From assembly GCA_964607705.1 (NCBI GenBank), contig CAZSLI010000016.1, positions 1 to 52,704 of the forward strand: a stretch of DNA of 52,704 nt, read 5' to 3'. Below the pieces are notes generated by a model. The model ran no database searches, was not told the DNA's origin, and saw only the letters and a list, made by a program, of their open reading frames with translations. The stretch's first letter is position 1. Each line of letters starts with the position of its first letter. The DNA comes from CAZSLI01 sp964607705 (GTDB lineage Bacteria; Actinomycetota; Coriobacteriia; Anaerosomatales; PHET01). Made by a program: the position numbers and the translations under genes. Below are positions 8,581 through 18,282 of this stretch, piece after piece.

Positions 8581-10077
8581 ATGCCGTTCGTTCTCGCGCT
8601 CGATCAGGGCACCACGAGTTCTCGGGCCATCGTCTTCGACGAGCGGGGCGAGAAGCGTTCGCAGGCGCAGATCCCGCTCCCGCAGATCTTCCCGCAGGCC
8701 GGATGGGTGGAGCAGGACGCCGAGGTCATGTGGGCGAACCAGCTGGCGTGCGCCCGTCAGGCGCTCGAGGAGGCCGGAGTCACGGCCGCTGACATCGCCG
8801 GGCTCGGCATCACCAACCAGCGCGAGACGGCGATCGTGTGGGACCGCGAGAGCGGTGAGCCGATCTGCAATGCGATCGTGTGGCAGGATCGGCGAACCGC
8901 CGAGGCGTGCGACGCCCTCATCGACCGTGGCGTGGCCTCGGATGTCCGGGCGCGAACGGGACTGCCTATCGACCCGTACTTCTCGGCGACCAAGATCGCC
9001 TGGATCCTCGACAACGTAGAGGGTGCTCGCGCCAAGGCCGATGCCGGGCAGCTTGCCTTTGGCACCGTGGATACCTGGTTCCTTTACAAGCTCACCGGCG
9101 GTGCGGTGCACGCCACCGACGTGACCAACGCGTCGCGCACGCTGCTGTTCAACATCGAGTCCGGCGCGTGGGACCCGTACCTGCTCGAACTCTTCGGCGT
9201 ACCGGCCTCCATGCTGCCCGAGGTCGTGGCGTCGAGCGGCGTGGTGGGTGCGAGCGCCGAAGGCGTGTTCGACGCTCCCATCGCGATCTCGGCACTCGTG
9301 GGCGACCAGCAGGCCGCTCTCGTGGGCAACGGCTGCCTGTCGGCGGGAGAGGCCAAGGCGACCTTCGGCACAGGCATCTTCGCGCTCATGCATACGGGCA
9401 CCGAGCGCGTCCGGACCGAGCGCATGGCCGCGACGGTCGCTGCTTCCTCGCCCGGGGCGATCGAGTACGCGCTCGAGGGATCGATCTTCATGGGCGGTGC
9501 CGTGGTGCAGTGGATCGTCGAGGGCCTCAAGTTGGCCGACTCGGCGGCCGCCGCGCAACACCTTGCCGAGAGCGTGCCCGACAGCAACGGCGTCATCTTC
9601 GTGCCGGCGCTCACCGGCCTCGGCGCCCCCGAGTGGGACCCGCTCGCTCGCGGCGCCATCTTCGGCCTCACGCGCGGCGCGACCGACGCTCACGTGGCGC
9701 GCGCGGCGATGGAGGCGATCCCGCTTCAGCTGGGCGACCTCATGGCGGCGATGTCGAGCGAGTCCGGCCACCCCGTCGACTCGTTGCGGGCCGATGGCGG
9801 CGTGACGGTGAACTCGCTCGTGATGCAGACGCTAGCCGACGTCCTCGGTATCGAGGTGCCCTGCGCGCAGATGGCTGAGTCGACGGCGCTCGGGGCCGCG
9901 TATCTGGCGGGGCTCGCCACCGGCGTCTGGAGCGGGCCTGCGGACCTGCCCATGCTGCGCGGCGTGGCGCGGACCTACGAGCCTGCGCTCGATGAGGCCT
10001 CGCTCGAGCGGCTCGCCGACCTCAAGCTGCGCTGGGCTGAAGCGGTCAAACGCTCACTCAAGTGGGAGCGCGCCTAG
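8581..10077 (+). CDS. glpK: Glycerol kinase
   Basis: Encodes 498 aa, the usual length. It phosphorylates glycerol to sn-glycerol 3-phosphate with ATP in the cytoplasm, feeding glycolysis and phospholipid synthesis. The N-terminal ALDQGTTSSRA phosphate loop, GITNQRET, the WQDRR motif, the central GDQQAALVG and FGTGIF and the C-terminal RADGGVTVNSL adenosine region are all in place. GAGGAGG lies upstream of the ATG. No glycerol facilitator or glycerol 3-phosphate dehydrogenase is next to it; the neighbour is a divergent lipase, which could supply glycerol. A paired GTAC operator lies in its promoter region. Confidence 0.97.
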   Translation: MPFVLALDQGTTSSRAIVFDERGEKRSQAQIPLPQIFPQAGWVEQDAEVMWANQLACARQALEEAGVTAADIAGLGITNQRETAIVWDRESGEPICNAIVWQDRRTAEACDALIDRGVASDVRARTGLPIDPYFSATKIAWILDNVEGARAKADAGQLAFGTVDTWFLYKLTGGAVHATDVTNASRTLLFNIESGAWDPYLLELFGVPASMLPEVVASSGVVGASAEGVFDAPIAISALVGDQQAALVGNGCLSAGEAKATFGTGIFALMHTGTERVRTERMAATVAASSPGAIEYALEGSIFMGGAVVQWIVEGLKLADSAAAAQHLAESVPDSNGVIFVPALTGLGAPEWDPLARGAIFGLTRGATDAHVARAAMEAIPLQLGDLMAAMSSESGHPVDSLRADGGVTVNSLVMQTLADVLGIEVPCAQMAESTALGAAYLAGLATGVWSGPADLPMLRGVARTYEPALDEASLERLADLKLRWAEAVKRSLKWERA

Positions 10078-10087
10078 TTCCGCACTC

Positions 10088-12310
10088 TCAGTCGCCGAGA
10101 AGCAGCGCGACCCGCCGCTTGGCCGCACGCCGAGCGCCGACCACGTACGCCACGAGCGTGGCGCCGGTCGCACCGAGGTACAGCGCGAGCGAGAGGCGCA
10201 CGAGTCCTCGGCCGTGGTTGGGTCCGAGCAGGACCGCGAGCGCGGTAAGAATGCCGAGCCCGCCCGCGAGGTAGAGCAGCCAGGTGGGCCTGCCAGTGCG
10301 CTCGACCGTGCGGGTGAGGTAGAGGTCCGCGACGCCGCGCAGGGCCGCGAACACCGCGACCGCGACGCCGAAGAAGCGTCTGGCGAGTTCCGGGTCGGCG
10401 ATCACGATGGACGCGAAGATGAGCCCGGCGACGCCTGTCAGCAGCGTGGGGAGCGCGGTGGTCACGAAGGTGAACCGCGTGCCCTTCGTCTGCCCACGCA
10501 TGCCCAGAGCCCCCACGATCGCGCTCGCCGACGCGAAGAGCACCCACGCCATGAAGCCGTAGGTCAGCAGCTGCGACGGGACCGGATGCAGCCCGATGAC
10601 CAAGGCCGCGGCCGCCAGGTTGAGCAGCCCGGCACGCAGCAGTGCGTTCTCGACACCTGCCGTCGCCCGCACGAGCGGGTTCGAACGTTCCAGTCCGGGC
10701 GCAGGCTCGGCGTTCTCGGCGAGGGCGATACCTTCCGCGTCGTCCGGGTCGATCGCCCGAACGGCCGAGGCGGGATTCGCGTACGGAAGGCCACGTCCAC
10801 CCGGCACGACCTGCAGCTCGAGCCCCTCTCGCGACGCCGCCACCTCGCCGAGGAACCGCTGCGGCGTCAGCGCGTCCTCGGCAGGCACGATGATGCGCAC
10901 GGGCGCGGGAACGCTTGCGAGCAGGTGCGCGGCGTCGGTACCGAGGACGGCGTTCTCAAGCGATCTGGCGATGGGGACGATCTGGGCCTCGAGCCGCTCG
11001 CCGCTGACCAGCGAGCCCGAGGCCGCGCTCGCGAGGCGGTGCGCGACCTCGCGCAGCTCCACTACGCGGGCCGCGCGCTCGTCGCGAGCGAGGTCGTCGA
11101 GCGAGCCACCGGGCTCCAGCAGGCCCGGCGCGATGGCGACCACGCCGGCGCTGCGCTCGGGCGCCGACGCCGCGCAGCCGAGAGCGACGGTCGCGCCGAG
11201 CCCCTCACCGGCGAACACGACGCGACGCTCGCATCCCCACAACGCCGTGACGGTGCCGAGGACCGGCGCAACATGGTCGGCCAGCGTGTAGCGCATGCTG
11301 AGCGGCGCGGCGGACCCCCCGAAGCCGAGCAGGTCGAGCACCGCGACGTCGTGCGTGCGCGCCAGCACCTCGGCGGCGGGCAGCCACGCTTCGGAGCCGG
11401 CCTGCAGGCCGTGGAGGAGCACCAGCGGCTCGCCGCTCCCGCCGCGCCAACGCACGTTGAGCTCGCGGACTTCGTCGCGCACGATCTCCTCGGCGACGCG
11501 CTCGGGCATGTTCCACAGCACCATGTGGTCGGCGGCGAGACCGCCGATCTTGCGGATCTCCATGTCGGGCTTCAGGCGCTTGAGCGCGGGGGCCTGACTC
11601 ACCTTCACGATCGCGTCGCGCACGCCGATCGCGTGTACCACGGGCATGGTGAGCTTTGGCAGGTCGTCGACCCAGGTCGCCGCGTTCACGGTGTTCGTGA
11701 GGTTCTTGCTCATGACCTCCCAGTGCGTGGGGATGTCATCGGCGTGGAAGGCGTCTTCGAGCGATTTCTCGGCAACTCCGGTCGCGAACTTGTAGATGAA
11801 GCCGCCCGACTTCTTGGACGAACCAAGTGCGTCCCACAGCCGCTTGGACCCGAGCTCGTAGAGGTACTTGAGGCCGGTCCCGCTCAGGCGGAGCTCGGAG
11901 GCGGGCAGGTAGAACGGCGCGTCCAGGAGGAACAGTCGCCGCAGCCTGTGCGGGTAGGTCGACGCGTAGCGCAGCGCGATGTCACCGCCCAGCGAGTAGC
12001 CCACGAGCAGGAACGGCTCGACGACGCCCATGTCGAGCAGGGTGTTCTCGATGACCAGTGCGTGCTCGTCGGCTGTGTAGTCGATGTCGAGCGGCTTGGG
12101 GCTGGCGCCAAAGCCGAGCAGGTCGAAGGCGATGAAGCGATAGCCCTCGCCGATGGTGTCGATGACCGTGCGCCAGTCACCGCCATCGGAGTTGATGCCG
12201 TGCAGCATCACGATGGCGGGACCGGTGCCCTCATCGAAGTGGGCGTGCAGTCTCAGGCTGCCGACGTCGGTCGTGACAGCCATGGCAAGGCCGCGAGCGC
12301 TCAAGATCAC
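10088..12310 (-). CDS. Tandem alpha/beta-hydrolase (second domain degenerate) fused to multispan membrane domain
   Basis: Encodes 740 aa from the GTG at 12310, which overlaps the upstream stop (GTGA); an ATG at 12283 aligns better with the paralogue and is a real alternative. Domain 1 (about 17-280) is an intact alpha/beta hydrolase with HGIN, GYSLGG (Ser106), Asp232 and His262. Domain 2 (about 290-515) repeats the fold (LVLLHGLQ, LDLLGFGGSA), but its nucleophile elbow reads GEGLG with Glu369 in place of serine. The C-terminal part (about 550-735) has about six hydrophobic segments of HdeD/DUF308 type. The architecture matches the gene at 3507-5554. It is probably a membrane-bound esterase whose second domain has a binding or regulatory role. 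Confidence 0.85.
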   Translation of the reverse strand: MILSARGLAMAVTTDVGSLRLHAHFDEGTGPAIVMLHGINSDGGDWRTVIDTIGEGYRFIAFDLLGFGASPKPLDIDYTADEHALVIENTLLDMGVVEPFLLVGYSLGGDIALRYASTYPHRLRRLFLLDAPFYLPASELRLSGTGLKYLYELGSKRLWDALGSSKKSGGFIYKFATGVAEKSLEDAFHADDIPTHWEVMSKNLTNTVNAATWVDDLPKLTMPVVHAIGVRDAIVKVSQAPALKRLKPDMEIRKIGGLAADHMVLWNMPERVAEEIVRDEVRELNVRWRGGSGEPLVLLHGLQAGSEAWLPAAEVLARTHDVAVLDLLGFGGSAAPLSMRYTLADHVAPVLGTVTALWGCERRVVFAGEGLGATVALGCAASAPERSAGVVAIAPGLLEPGGSLDDLARDERAARVVELREVAHRLASAASGSLVSGERLEAQIVPIARSLENAVLGTDAAHLLASVPAPVRIIVPAEDALTPQRFLGEVAASREGLELQVVPGGRGLPYANPASAVRAIDPDDAEGIALAENAEPAPGLERSNPLVRATAGVENALLRAGLLNLAAAALVIGLHPVPSQLLTYGFMAWVLFASASAIVGALGMRGQTKGTRFTFVTTALPTLLTGVAGLIFASIVIADPELARRFFGVAVAVFAALRGVADLYLTRTVERTGRPTWLLYLAGGLGILTALAVLLGPNHGRGLVRLSLALYLGATGATLVAYVVGARRAAKRRVALLLGD

Positions 12311-13635
12311 ATCTCGTCGTCGAGCGGGGTGCTCTCGCCATCAAGGGCGGCGGCCCCTGCGCTCGGCACGCCCGATGCGCCCGAGCCGAACAGCTGCACC
12401 ATGAGCAACCACACCACGAGCAAGCCGACGACCCACCACACCTGACTGATCGTGCGAGGACGAGGCAGGACCACGAGCAGCGCGGCCGCCCCGAGGTAGC
12501 CCGCTACGCGCAGCGCCTTCACACGCGCCGCTACCCACTCGCCGAAGACACCGAGCTCAAGATGACCGGAGACGTCGGCGATGCCGCCCTTGAATACGCG
12601 CCGGACTGCCGTGGCCCAGCGTGACGGACCTGCGAGCAGTGCGCCAACGATCACGATCAGAGCAAGCGCCACGAACAGCCGCTCCATCGTGACCAGCTGG
12701 GAGAAGATGATGCCGTAGGCGTTCTGTGCCGCGTCGGACGGTATCGAAGCGAGCGACTGCAGTTTGGCGCCCACGACACCTTGTCCGATGTAGATGACCT
12801 GCAGCGGGAGCAGCGTCCAAGCGAGCAGGCTCCAACCCAGCCACAGGAGCGCCTTGCGGCGGTCGGCGGCGATCGCCACAGCCCCGGCCACGAGCGCCAG
12901 GCCAAGTATGGGCAGCACCAACGCCACCTGCTGCAGGAAGTTCACGGCGCTGCTCATCTGAGCGAGCGTGTCGGACTGGTAGAGCGTGATCGTCTTGTCG
13001 AGGGCGCCCGTGCGCGGGATGTTCTCGATGAAGCCGAGCCCCGCAGTCTCCAGCCGAGCGACCAGCTTGTCCACGATCACGCCGAGATCGAGCGTGATGG
13101 TGCCTGCCTCTACCTGCACCGCCCCGGTCTGCTTGCCGGTGACGGCCGTGACGAAGGCCTGGTGGCTCACGCGGTTCACCTGATCCCAGACCTTCGGGAA
13201 GGCGTCCGAGTGGACGAACGCGCTCGCCTGCTTGCGAATGAAGTTGTCACCGGCGCTGCTTATCGGCGCCGCGAGGAACGCCAAGTCGGTGGGAAGGCGG
13301 GACTCGATGCGCGTCTGGAGATCGAGCTCCTTCACGGCGGCATCTGCTGCGGCTCCGGCGACTGCATCTTGAATCGCCGCATCACGCGCCAGCGGCGCAA
13401 CGGTGCTCACGTAGTAGTCGGTGCTCGTGACCATCCGGTTCACCCACACCGCGGGGATCGCAAGAGCTACCGCCATCGTGGCGATGAGCATGATGGCTGC
13501 AGCCCCACCGTTGCGCAGTCTCACATTGCGGACGCCATCGGCCCCGTCGGCAGCGGCGACCTTCTCCCTAAGCTCGGCGTTCTCGGCGCGCAGCCGCTCG
13601 AGTTCAACCGCGTCCACGTTCTTCTCGTCAACCAT
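12307..13635 (-). CDS. Multispan membrane protein with N-terminal coiled coil
   Basis: Encodes 442 aa. Residues about 8-30 form a Leu/Glu-rich coiled coil (ELERLRAENAELREKV). A membrane helix lies at about 45-67, then a soluble domain of roughly 170 residues, probably extracytoplasmic, then about five further hydrophobic helices and a short acidic tail. I do not recognise a named family with certainty. The ATG at 13635 is preceded by GGAGG at ideal spacing, so the upstream GTG at 13677 is rejected. It is coupled to the hydrolase fusion by a GTGA overlap, suggesting the two act together at the membrane. Confidence 0.75.
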   Translation of the reverse strand: MVDEKNVDAVELERLRAENAELREKVAAADGADGVRNVRLRNGGAAAIMLIATMAVALAIPAVWVNRMVTSTDYYVSTVAPLARDAAIQDAVAGAAADAAVKELDLQTRIESRLPTDLAFLAAPISSAGDNFIRKQASAFVHSDAFPKVWDQVNRVSHQAFVTAVTGKQTGAVQVEAGTITLDLGVIVDKLVARLETAGLGFIENIPRTGALDKTITLYQSDTLAQMSSAVNFLQQVALVLPILGLALVAGAVAIAADRRKALLWLGWSLLAWTLLPLQVIYIGQGVVGAKLQSLASIPSDAAQNAYGIIFSQLVTMERLFVALALIVIVGALLAGPSRWATAVRRVFKGGIADVSGHLELGVFGEWVAARVKALRVAGYLGAAALLVVLPRPRTISQVWWVVGLLVVWLLMVQLFGSGASGVPSAGAAALDGESTPLDDEM

Positions 13636-13742
13636 CTCCACGCCTCCGGCTCGATCCCTTACGAACGGTTCGGACACACCCAGTTACCTGACTACCCACA
13701 AGCACACGACGCGACCGGTTCGATGAGCCCTGACGCGCCCCC

Positions 13743-15395
13743 TCATGCGCCCGAAACGACCGTCTCCGGCGGCCCGTGGGCCTCGACCGTCGCCTCAGGA
13801 AGTCTTCGCACGTACACAAGCGCGACCAGCGCGAACAGCGCAATACCGGCGAGCGATGCGCGAAGGGCCTTGAGCTGCGCCTCCGCGTAGACGTCGGCAA
13901 GCGCCTGGGCCTCTTCTTCCGAGACGCCCGCTTCGAGCGCAGCGTCCATGACCTGCTGGGTCGAGAGGAAGTTCGCACTTCTCTGGGCGGCCGCCGCGGC
14001 CTCCTGCTTAAGCGGCTCGGACAGGCTTGGTTCGACAACGACCGTCTTGGTGAAGTTGGCGGCGAGCGAGGCGATGAGTATGGAGCCGATGAGCGCGGTT
14101 CCAAGTGACGCGCCAAGGTTCTGGGCCGTGCCTTGGAGGCCGCCCGCCTCGCCACCGCGTTCCGGCCCGACAGAGGACATGATGACGTTGCCCAGCTGCG
14201 ACGCCAGCAGTCCGAGTCCCGCGCCCACAAGCGCAAGGGCGATCGAGAAGCCGGTGTTGCGAAGGTCGGGCCCCACAAAGGCGAGCAGGAGCACTTCACC
14301 CACGAGCATCGCCGCGAGGCCGACCGAGACTATCCGCCGGGCGGAGTACTTGCCGGACAGCGATGAACCGCCCAGCGCGAACAGGAACAGACCCACCGAG
14401 AGCGGGAGGATCGTGATGCCGGTTTCCAGCGCATCGAAGCCCAAGACGGTCTGCAGGTACAGCGGCAATATGAAGAAGGTCGCCATGATGATGAACTGCT
14501 GCGACGCGAGCGTGATGAGCCCGGCGCGCATGGGTGGGATGTCGAGCAGGTCGAGATCGACGAGCGGTTCCTCGGCACGTGCCTTGACCCGCTCCTCCCA
14601 CCGCTGGAACGTCACGAGCAGCACGCCGCCGAGGAGCATCAGCCAGAGTGCCGGCGAAAGGCCGAGAGGCGCGAGCGGCTGGCCATTGACGGTAGGCACG
14701 TTCGCACTTGGCGTGACCCAGCCCCACTGGCTCGATCGCAGGATGCCGAAGACCGCCGCCCCGAGTCCTGCCGCCGACAGGATGGCGCCCACCAGGTCGA
14801 GCTTGCCGGGGCGCCCCTTCATCGACGGGATCAGCTTCAGGAACAGCATCAGGAACAGCACGACGACCGTCTCGGCAGCGAAGACGTAGCGCCACGTGTA
14901 GTTGGCCGTCACCCACCCACCGATGAGCGGACCGGCAGCTGCCGACGCGCCCGCCACGCCGCCGAGGATGCCGTATGCAAGCGCACGCTGATGGCCGTGA
15001 TACGTACCGGCCGTGAGCGCGGCGATGGCCGGGATCACCATGATCGCGCCGAAGCCCTCGATGAAAGACCAGCCCACGAGCAGCACGCCCAGGTTCGGCG
15101 AAAATGCGGTGGTCAGCGAGCCGATACCGTACACCAAGAGACCGACCGCGAACGCGCGCTTTGCTCCCCACCGGTCGCCGATCTTGCCACCGATGAGCAT
15201 GAAGGCGGCCATGACCAAGGTGTAGATCGTGATCGCGCTCTGCAGTCCTACGACGGTCGTGTCGAGGTCGGCCACCACCTGGGAGATCGACACGTTCATC
15301 ACCGTGGTGTCGAGCACCATGATGAACTGCGCCGCAGCAAGCATGGTGATGACGCCCCAGCTCGCCCTCTTGCCGGAGTCCTGCGCTGTCGCCAC
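13743..15395 (-). CDS. MFS drug transporter, DHA2 (14-TMS) family
   Basis: Encodes 550 aa with about 14 hydrophobic spans. The DHA2 signatures are visible: LDTTVMNVSI in helix 1, motif A GGKIGDRWGAKRAF between helices 2 and 3, and the antiporter motif C GPLIGGW in helix 5. Proteins of this family export drugs, dyes or lipids using the proton gradient. A soluble Glu/Ala-rich loop near 470-505 precedes the last span, as in other members with an extended final loop. The GTG start has AAGGGGG upstream and lies 9 bp after the M20 dipeptidase stop, so it is probably the third gene of the dcu-dipeptidase-MFS run. The substrate is unknown. Confidence 0.9.
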   Translation of the reverse strand: MATAQDSGKRASWGVITMLAAAQFIMVLDTTVMNVSISQVVADLDTTVVGLQSAITIYTLVMAAFMLIGGKIGDRWGAKRAFAVGLLVYGIGSLTTAFSPNLGVLLVGWSFIEGFGAIMVIPAIAALTAGTYHGHQRALAYGILGGVAGASAAAGPLIGGWVTANYTWRYVFAAETVVVLFLMLFLKLIPSMKGRPGKLDLVGAILSAAGLGAAVFGILRSSQWGWVTPSANVPTVNGQPLAPLGLSPALWLMLLGGVLLVTFQRWEERVKARAEEPLVDLDLLDIPPMRAGLITLASQQFIIMATFFILPLYLQTVLGFDALETGITILPLSVGLFLFALGGSSLSGKYSARRIVSVGLAAMLVGEVLLLAFVGPDLRNTGFSIALALVGAGLGLLASQLGNVIMSSVGPERGGEAGGLQGTAQNLGASLGTALIGSILIASLAANFTKTVVVEPSLSEPLKQEAAAAAQRSANFLSTQQVMDAALEAGVSEEEAQALADVYAEAQLKALRASLAGIALFALVALVYVRRLPEATVEAHGPPETVVSGA

Positions 15396-15404
15396 CTGGC
15401 CCCC

Positions 15405-16754
15405 TTACGACTTCGCGGCGGCCGCGAGCTTCTGAATGAGCAGGGCCTGAGCGACGATCATCCGAGCGATCTCGTCGGGATGGACGCTCTCGTTGGCGCC
15501 GTGGATGTTGGCAATCGCGTCCTCGGCGCCCAAGAGGATGAACTCCGCGCCCGGCGAGGCCTTCGCGAGCGTCTCGAGCAACGGGATGGAGCCGCCGCTG
15601 CCCACTTCCGAGGGGGTCTTGCCGTACGCGGCTTCGAGCGCCTCGGCAGCGGCGTCCATCGCCGGACCGCCCTTGGGCGCCATGAAGGCATCGGAGGCCT
15701 TTACTCGGCGGACGTCCACGTTGACACCCCAGGGCGCACTGTCGCGGAGGTGGTTCATGAGCTTCTCAAGCTCGGCCTCGGGGTCGGCGCCCGGCGCGAT
15801 GCGTAGTGCTACCTTCGCGCTCGCCACAGGGAGCAGGACGTTGCCCGCATCCGCGATGCAGGGCACGCCGTCGATGCCGATGACGGTGGCGTTGGGCTTG
15901 CTCCACAGCATCGATCCCACGGACGCGTCGCCGGTCTTCTCGACGCCGTCGAGCATGCCTGACATCTCGCGGAAGAGCGGCTCCGGATAGCTCGCGCCGG
16001 GCCAGTCGAAGCCGTCGAGCCCGGGCACGATCGTGTTTCCGCGCTCGTCCCACAGCGAGTTGAGCAGCCGCATGAGCGAGACGAACGCGTCCGGAGCAGG
16101 CCCGCCGAAGACCCCCGAGTGAAGCGGATGATCGAGGGTGCGGACCTCCACCACGCACTGCACGTGACCGCGCAGCATGGTGGTGAGCACCGGCTCGCCG
16201 CACACGATGTTGCCCATGTCGGCGACGATCATGCAGTCGGCCGCGAACATCTCCGGGTGTTTCTCCACGAAGGCCTCGAGCTTGGAAGCGGTCTCCTCTT
16301 CCCCTTCGATGATCACCTTGATACCGACCGGCGGGCTCTCGCCGAGGACCCTCAGCGTGCCGGCGTGGATGGCGACGCCGCTCTTGTCGTCTGCTGCGCC
16401 CCGTCCGTACATACGGCCGTCGCGCATCTCGGGCTTGTAGGGATCACTCGTCCAACCCTGCTCCATCGGCGCCGGCTGGACATCGTAGTGCGCGTAGAGC
16501 AAGACAGTCGGCGCGCCCTCGGGGGCGGGGATCTCACCCCACACCGCGGGATAACCGCCGCCCTCGAGATCGAGCTCGCGGGCCTCGAAGCCCGCGTTGG
16601 CGAGCATCTTGATCACCTGGGCGCGCGCGGCGTGCACCGGGTCGGCCGGGTAGCCTGGGAACGCACACGACGCATGCGAGACGAGCTCGGCCAGCTCATC
16701 CATGATCTCGGGCATCATCGCGTCGACCGACGCCTTCATCTCATTGAGGTCCAT
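15405..16754 (-). CDS. M20 family dipeptidase
   Basis: Encodes 449 aa. Zinc-dependent M20 peptidases hydrolyse dipeptides or acylated amino acids. Visible active-site motifs are LLYAHYDVQP (His89 metal ligand, Asp91), GRGAADDKSG (bridging Asp near 122) and EGEEE (catalytic Glu152-Glu153 region). A His-containing HPLHSG and a late HGANESV also match the family. The ATG at 16754 has AAGGAG upstream; an upstream in-frame start lacks one. It lies 23 bp downstream of the dicarboxylate carrier, so a scavenging operon for peptides and C4 acids is plausible. The cytoplasmic location is inferred from the absence of a signal peptide. Confidence 0.93.
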   Translation of the reverse strand: MDLNEMKASVDAMMPEIMDELAELVSHASCAFPGYPADPVHAARAQVIKMLANAGFEARELDLEGGGYPAVWGEIPAPEGAPTVLLYAHYDVQPAPMEQGWTSDPYKPEMRDGRMYGRGAADDKSGVAIHAGTLRVLGESPPVGIKVIIEGEEETASKLEAFVEKHPEMFAADCMIVADMGNIVCGEPVLTTMLRGHVQCVVEVRTLDHPLHSGVFGGPAPDAFVSLMRLLNSLWDERGNTIVPGLDGFDWPGASYPEPLFREMSGMLDGVEKTGDASVGSMLWSKPNATVIGIDGVPCIADAGNVLLPVASAKVALRIAPGADPEAELEKLMNHLRDSAPWGVNVDVRRVKASDAFMAPKGGPAMDAAAEALEAAYGKTPSEVGSGGSIPLLETLAKASPGAEFILLGAEDAIANIHGANESVHPDEIARMIVAQALLIQKLAAAAKS

Positions 16755-16777
16755 TCGATGGCTCCTTAGGGATCGGC

Positions 16778-18115
16778 TCACACGAACCGTGAGATCACGA
16801 GACCGACGACGACAGCGACCACGGTGCTGACCAGCAGCGGGATCATGAACGAGTGGTTCACGACCGCCTTTCCGATCTTGGTGGTCCCCGTCTCATCCAC
16901 CGCGACAGCGGCGAGCTGGGTTCCGTTGGCCGGCAGGAACAGCACGCCCGAGAGGGCCTGCCACATCGCGACGATCGGCCCGACGGGAAGCAGCGCGAGC
17001 CCGATCGGGACGATGGTCCGGGTGGTGGCCGACTGGCTCGTCGTAAGAGCCGCGAGGATGAAGACCGCAAGGGCAAACAAGAGCGGAACGGCGGTGACCG
17101 CGCTGCTCATGAGGGCGACGATCTGGTCGATGTGCGCTGCGACGAAGGTGTCCGCCAGCCACGCGATACCGAACAGCGCAAGGATCGCCACGATGCCGGC
17201 GCCGAAGATCTGCTGCTCGGGGATCGACTTCGGTTCGATCTTGGCGATGAGGATGATCAGCAGCGCGACGACGAACATCACGATCTGGATGACTGTGCTC
17301 GTCGAAACGGCAGCCAGGCCGCCCTCACCGTCCGGCACCATCTTCTGGAACGCCGGGAAGGCCGAGAGCACGACGAACGTCACGCCCGCGAGGAACAGGT
17401 AGGCGCTAGCTGCTGCACCCTTGCGAAGCGGCTCCTCGGGCTCATCGGCGGTCTTGGAGGACTTGGGAGGCGCCACGAGGCCCTGCTTGAGTCGCTCCTG
17501 GTAGATGGGATCGTCCTCGAGCGGCTTGCCGATGAAGTTCTGGACGACCGCCATCACGATGATCGCCGCGAGAGCAGAGGGGATTGTGATGACGAGGATC
17601 TTGCCGAGGTTCATGTTGTAGGGCTCGACCGCAACAAGCGTGAGCATCGCTGCCATCGCGGCCGATACGGGGCTGCAGGTGATGCCGTACACGTTGGCGA
17701 CCGTAGCCGTCGCGAGCGGGCGCTCCGGCCGGATCCCATTGTCGTAGGCCGTCTGGTAGATGACCGGGAGCAACGGATAGAAGATGTTGGACGTCCCTGC
17801 CGCGACCGTGAACACGAAACTCACGAGCGGCGCGATGTAGTTGATCGCCTTCGGGTTCGACCTGATGATCTTGGAGGCCACCCGAACGAGGAAGTCGATC
17901 CCGCCGGCGGCCTGCATGGCCGCGGCTGCCGTGATGACAGCGAGGATGATGAGCATCGCTGAGCCGGGGGGCGCGCCAGGGGCCAGACCGAACACGAACA
18001 CCAGCACGAACACGCCGGCCACGCCCCAGAGCCCGAGGCCGATGCCGCCCATGCGCACACCCATGATGATTGCGGCGACCACGACGAGCGCCTGCAGAAG
18101 GACGACCAGGTCCAT
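16778..18115 (-). CDS. Anaerobic C4-dicarboxylate carrier, DcuA/DcuB family
   Basis: Encodes 445 aa, close to the DcuA/DcuB length. About 11 membrane spans are visible. The N-terminal GGIGLGLWGVAGVFVLVFVF, the FGLAPGAPP segment, the AAMQAAGGIDFLVRVA stretch, the NPKAINYIAPLVSF region and IRPERPLA all match the family closely. These carriers exchange fumarate, succinate, malate or aspartate, mainly under anaerobic conditions. GAGGGGGAG precedes the ATG. Its leader (18116-18347) carries two sets of inverted repeats and a paired GTAC operator shared with the divergent membrane gene. It heads a probable operon with the M20 dipeptidase and the MFS transporter. Confidence 0.92.
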   Translation of the reverse strand: MDLVVLLQALVVVAAIIMGVRMGGIGLGLWGVAGVFVLVFVFGLAPGAPPGSAMLIILAVITAAAAMQAAGGIDFLVRVASKIIRSNPKAINYIAPLVSFVFTVAAGTSNIFYPLLPVIYQTAYDNGIRPERPLATATVANVYGITCSPVSAAMAAMLTLVAVEPYNMNLGKILVITIPSALAAIIVMAVVQNFIGKPLEDDPIYQERLKQGLVAPPKSSKTADEPEEPLRKGAAASAYLFLAGVTFVVLSAFPAFQKMVPDGEGGLAAVSTSTVIQIVMFVVALLIILIAKIEPKSIPEQQIFGAGIVAILALFGIAWLADTFVAAHIDQIVALMSSAVTAVPLLFALAVFILAALTTSQSATTRTIVPIGLALLPVGPIVAMWQALSGVLFLPANGTQLAAVAVDETGTTKIGKAVVNHSFMIPLLVSTVVAVVVGLVISRFV

Positions 18116-18137
18116 CGCGACTCCCCCTCGATTGTTG

Positions 18138-18232
18138 TGTTGCGCCCGCCGTTGCGTCGCAACATGCTGCCTGCCGACCACCCCTACTACCTGCCGAAAG
18201 ACCGCTTCACGCGCAGGCAGGGACGTGAAGCG
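18138..18232. promoter_or_regulatory. Inverted repeats in the dcu leader
   Basis: Between the dcu start and its divergent neighbour lie a 9-bp perfect inverted repeat CGCTTCACG-N12-CGTGAAGCG (18203-18232), a palindrome GTTGCG-T-CGCAAC (18151-18163) and an overlapping alternative TGTTGCG-N13-CGCAACA (18138-18164). They could be operator sites or leader hairpins with alternative pairings near the ribosome site. The regulator is unknown. Confidence 0.45.
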
Positions 18233-18256
18233 TCCTACCTGATTGTTCCAATGTAG

Positions 18257-18282
18257 GGTACCATCGAGACTTCGCGGGTACC
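18257..18282. promoter_or_regulatory. Paired GTAC operator between dcu and DUF7144-like gene
   Basis: GGTACC at 18257 and 18277, exactly 20 bp apart and each followed by AT. It is centred in the divergent intergenic region, 71 bp upstream of the 18348 start and 142 bp upstream of the dcu start. Confidence 0.6.

Noticed and set aside
9992..12445. 817-aa plus-strand frame opposite the hydrolase fusion
   Set aside because: It is a shadow of the minus-strand gene with Arg/His/Gly-rich low-complexity translation.
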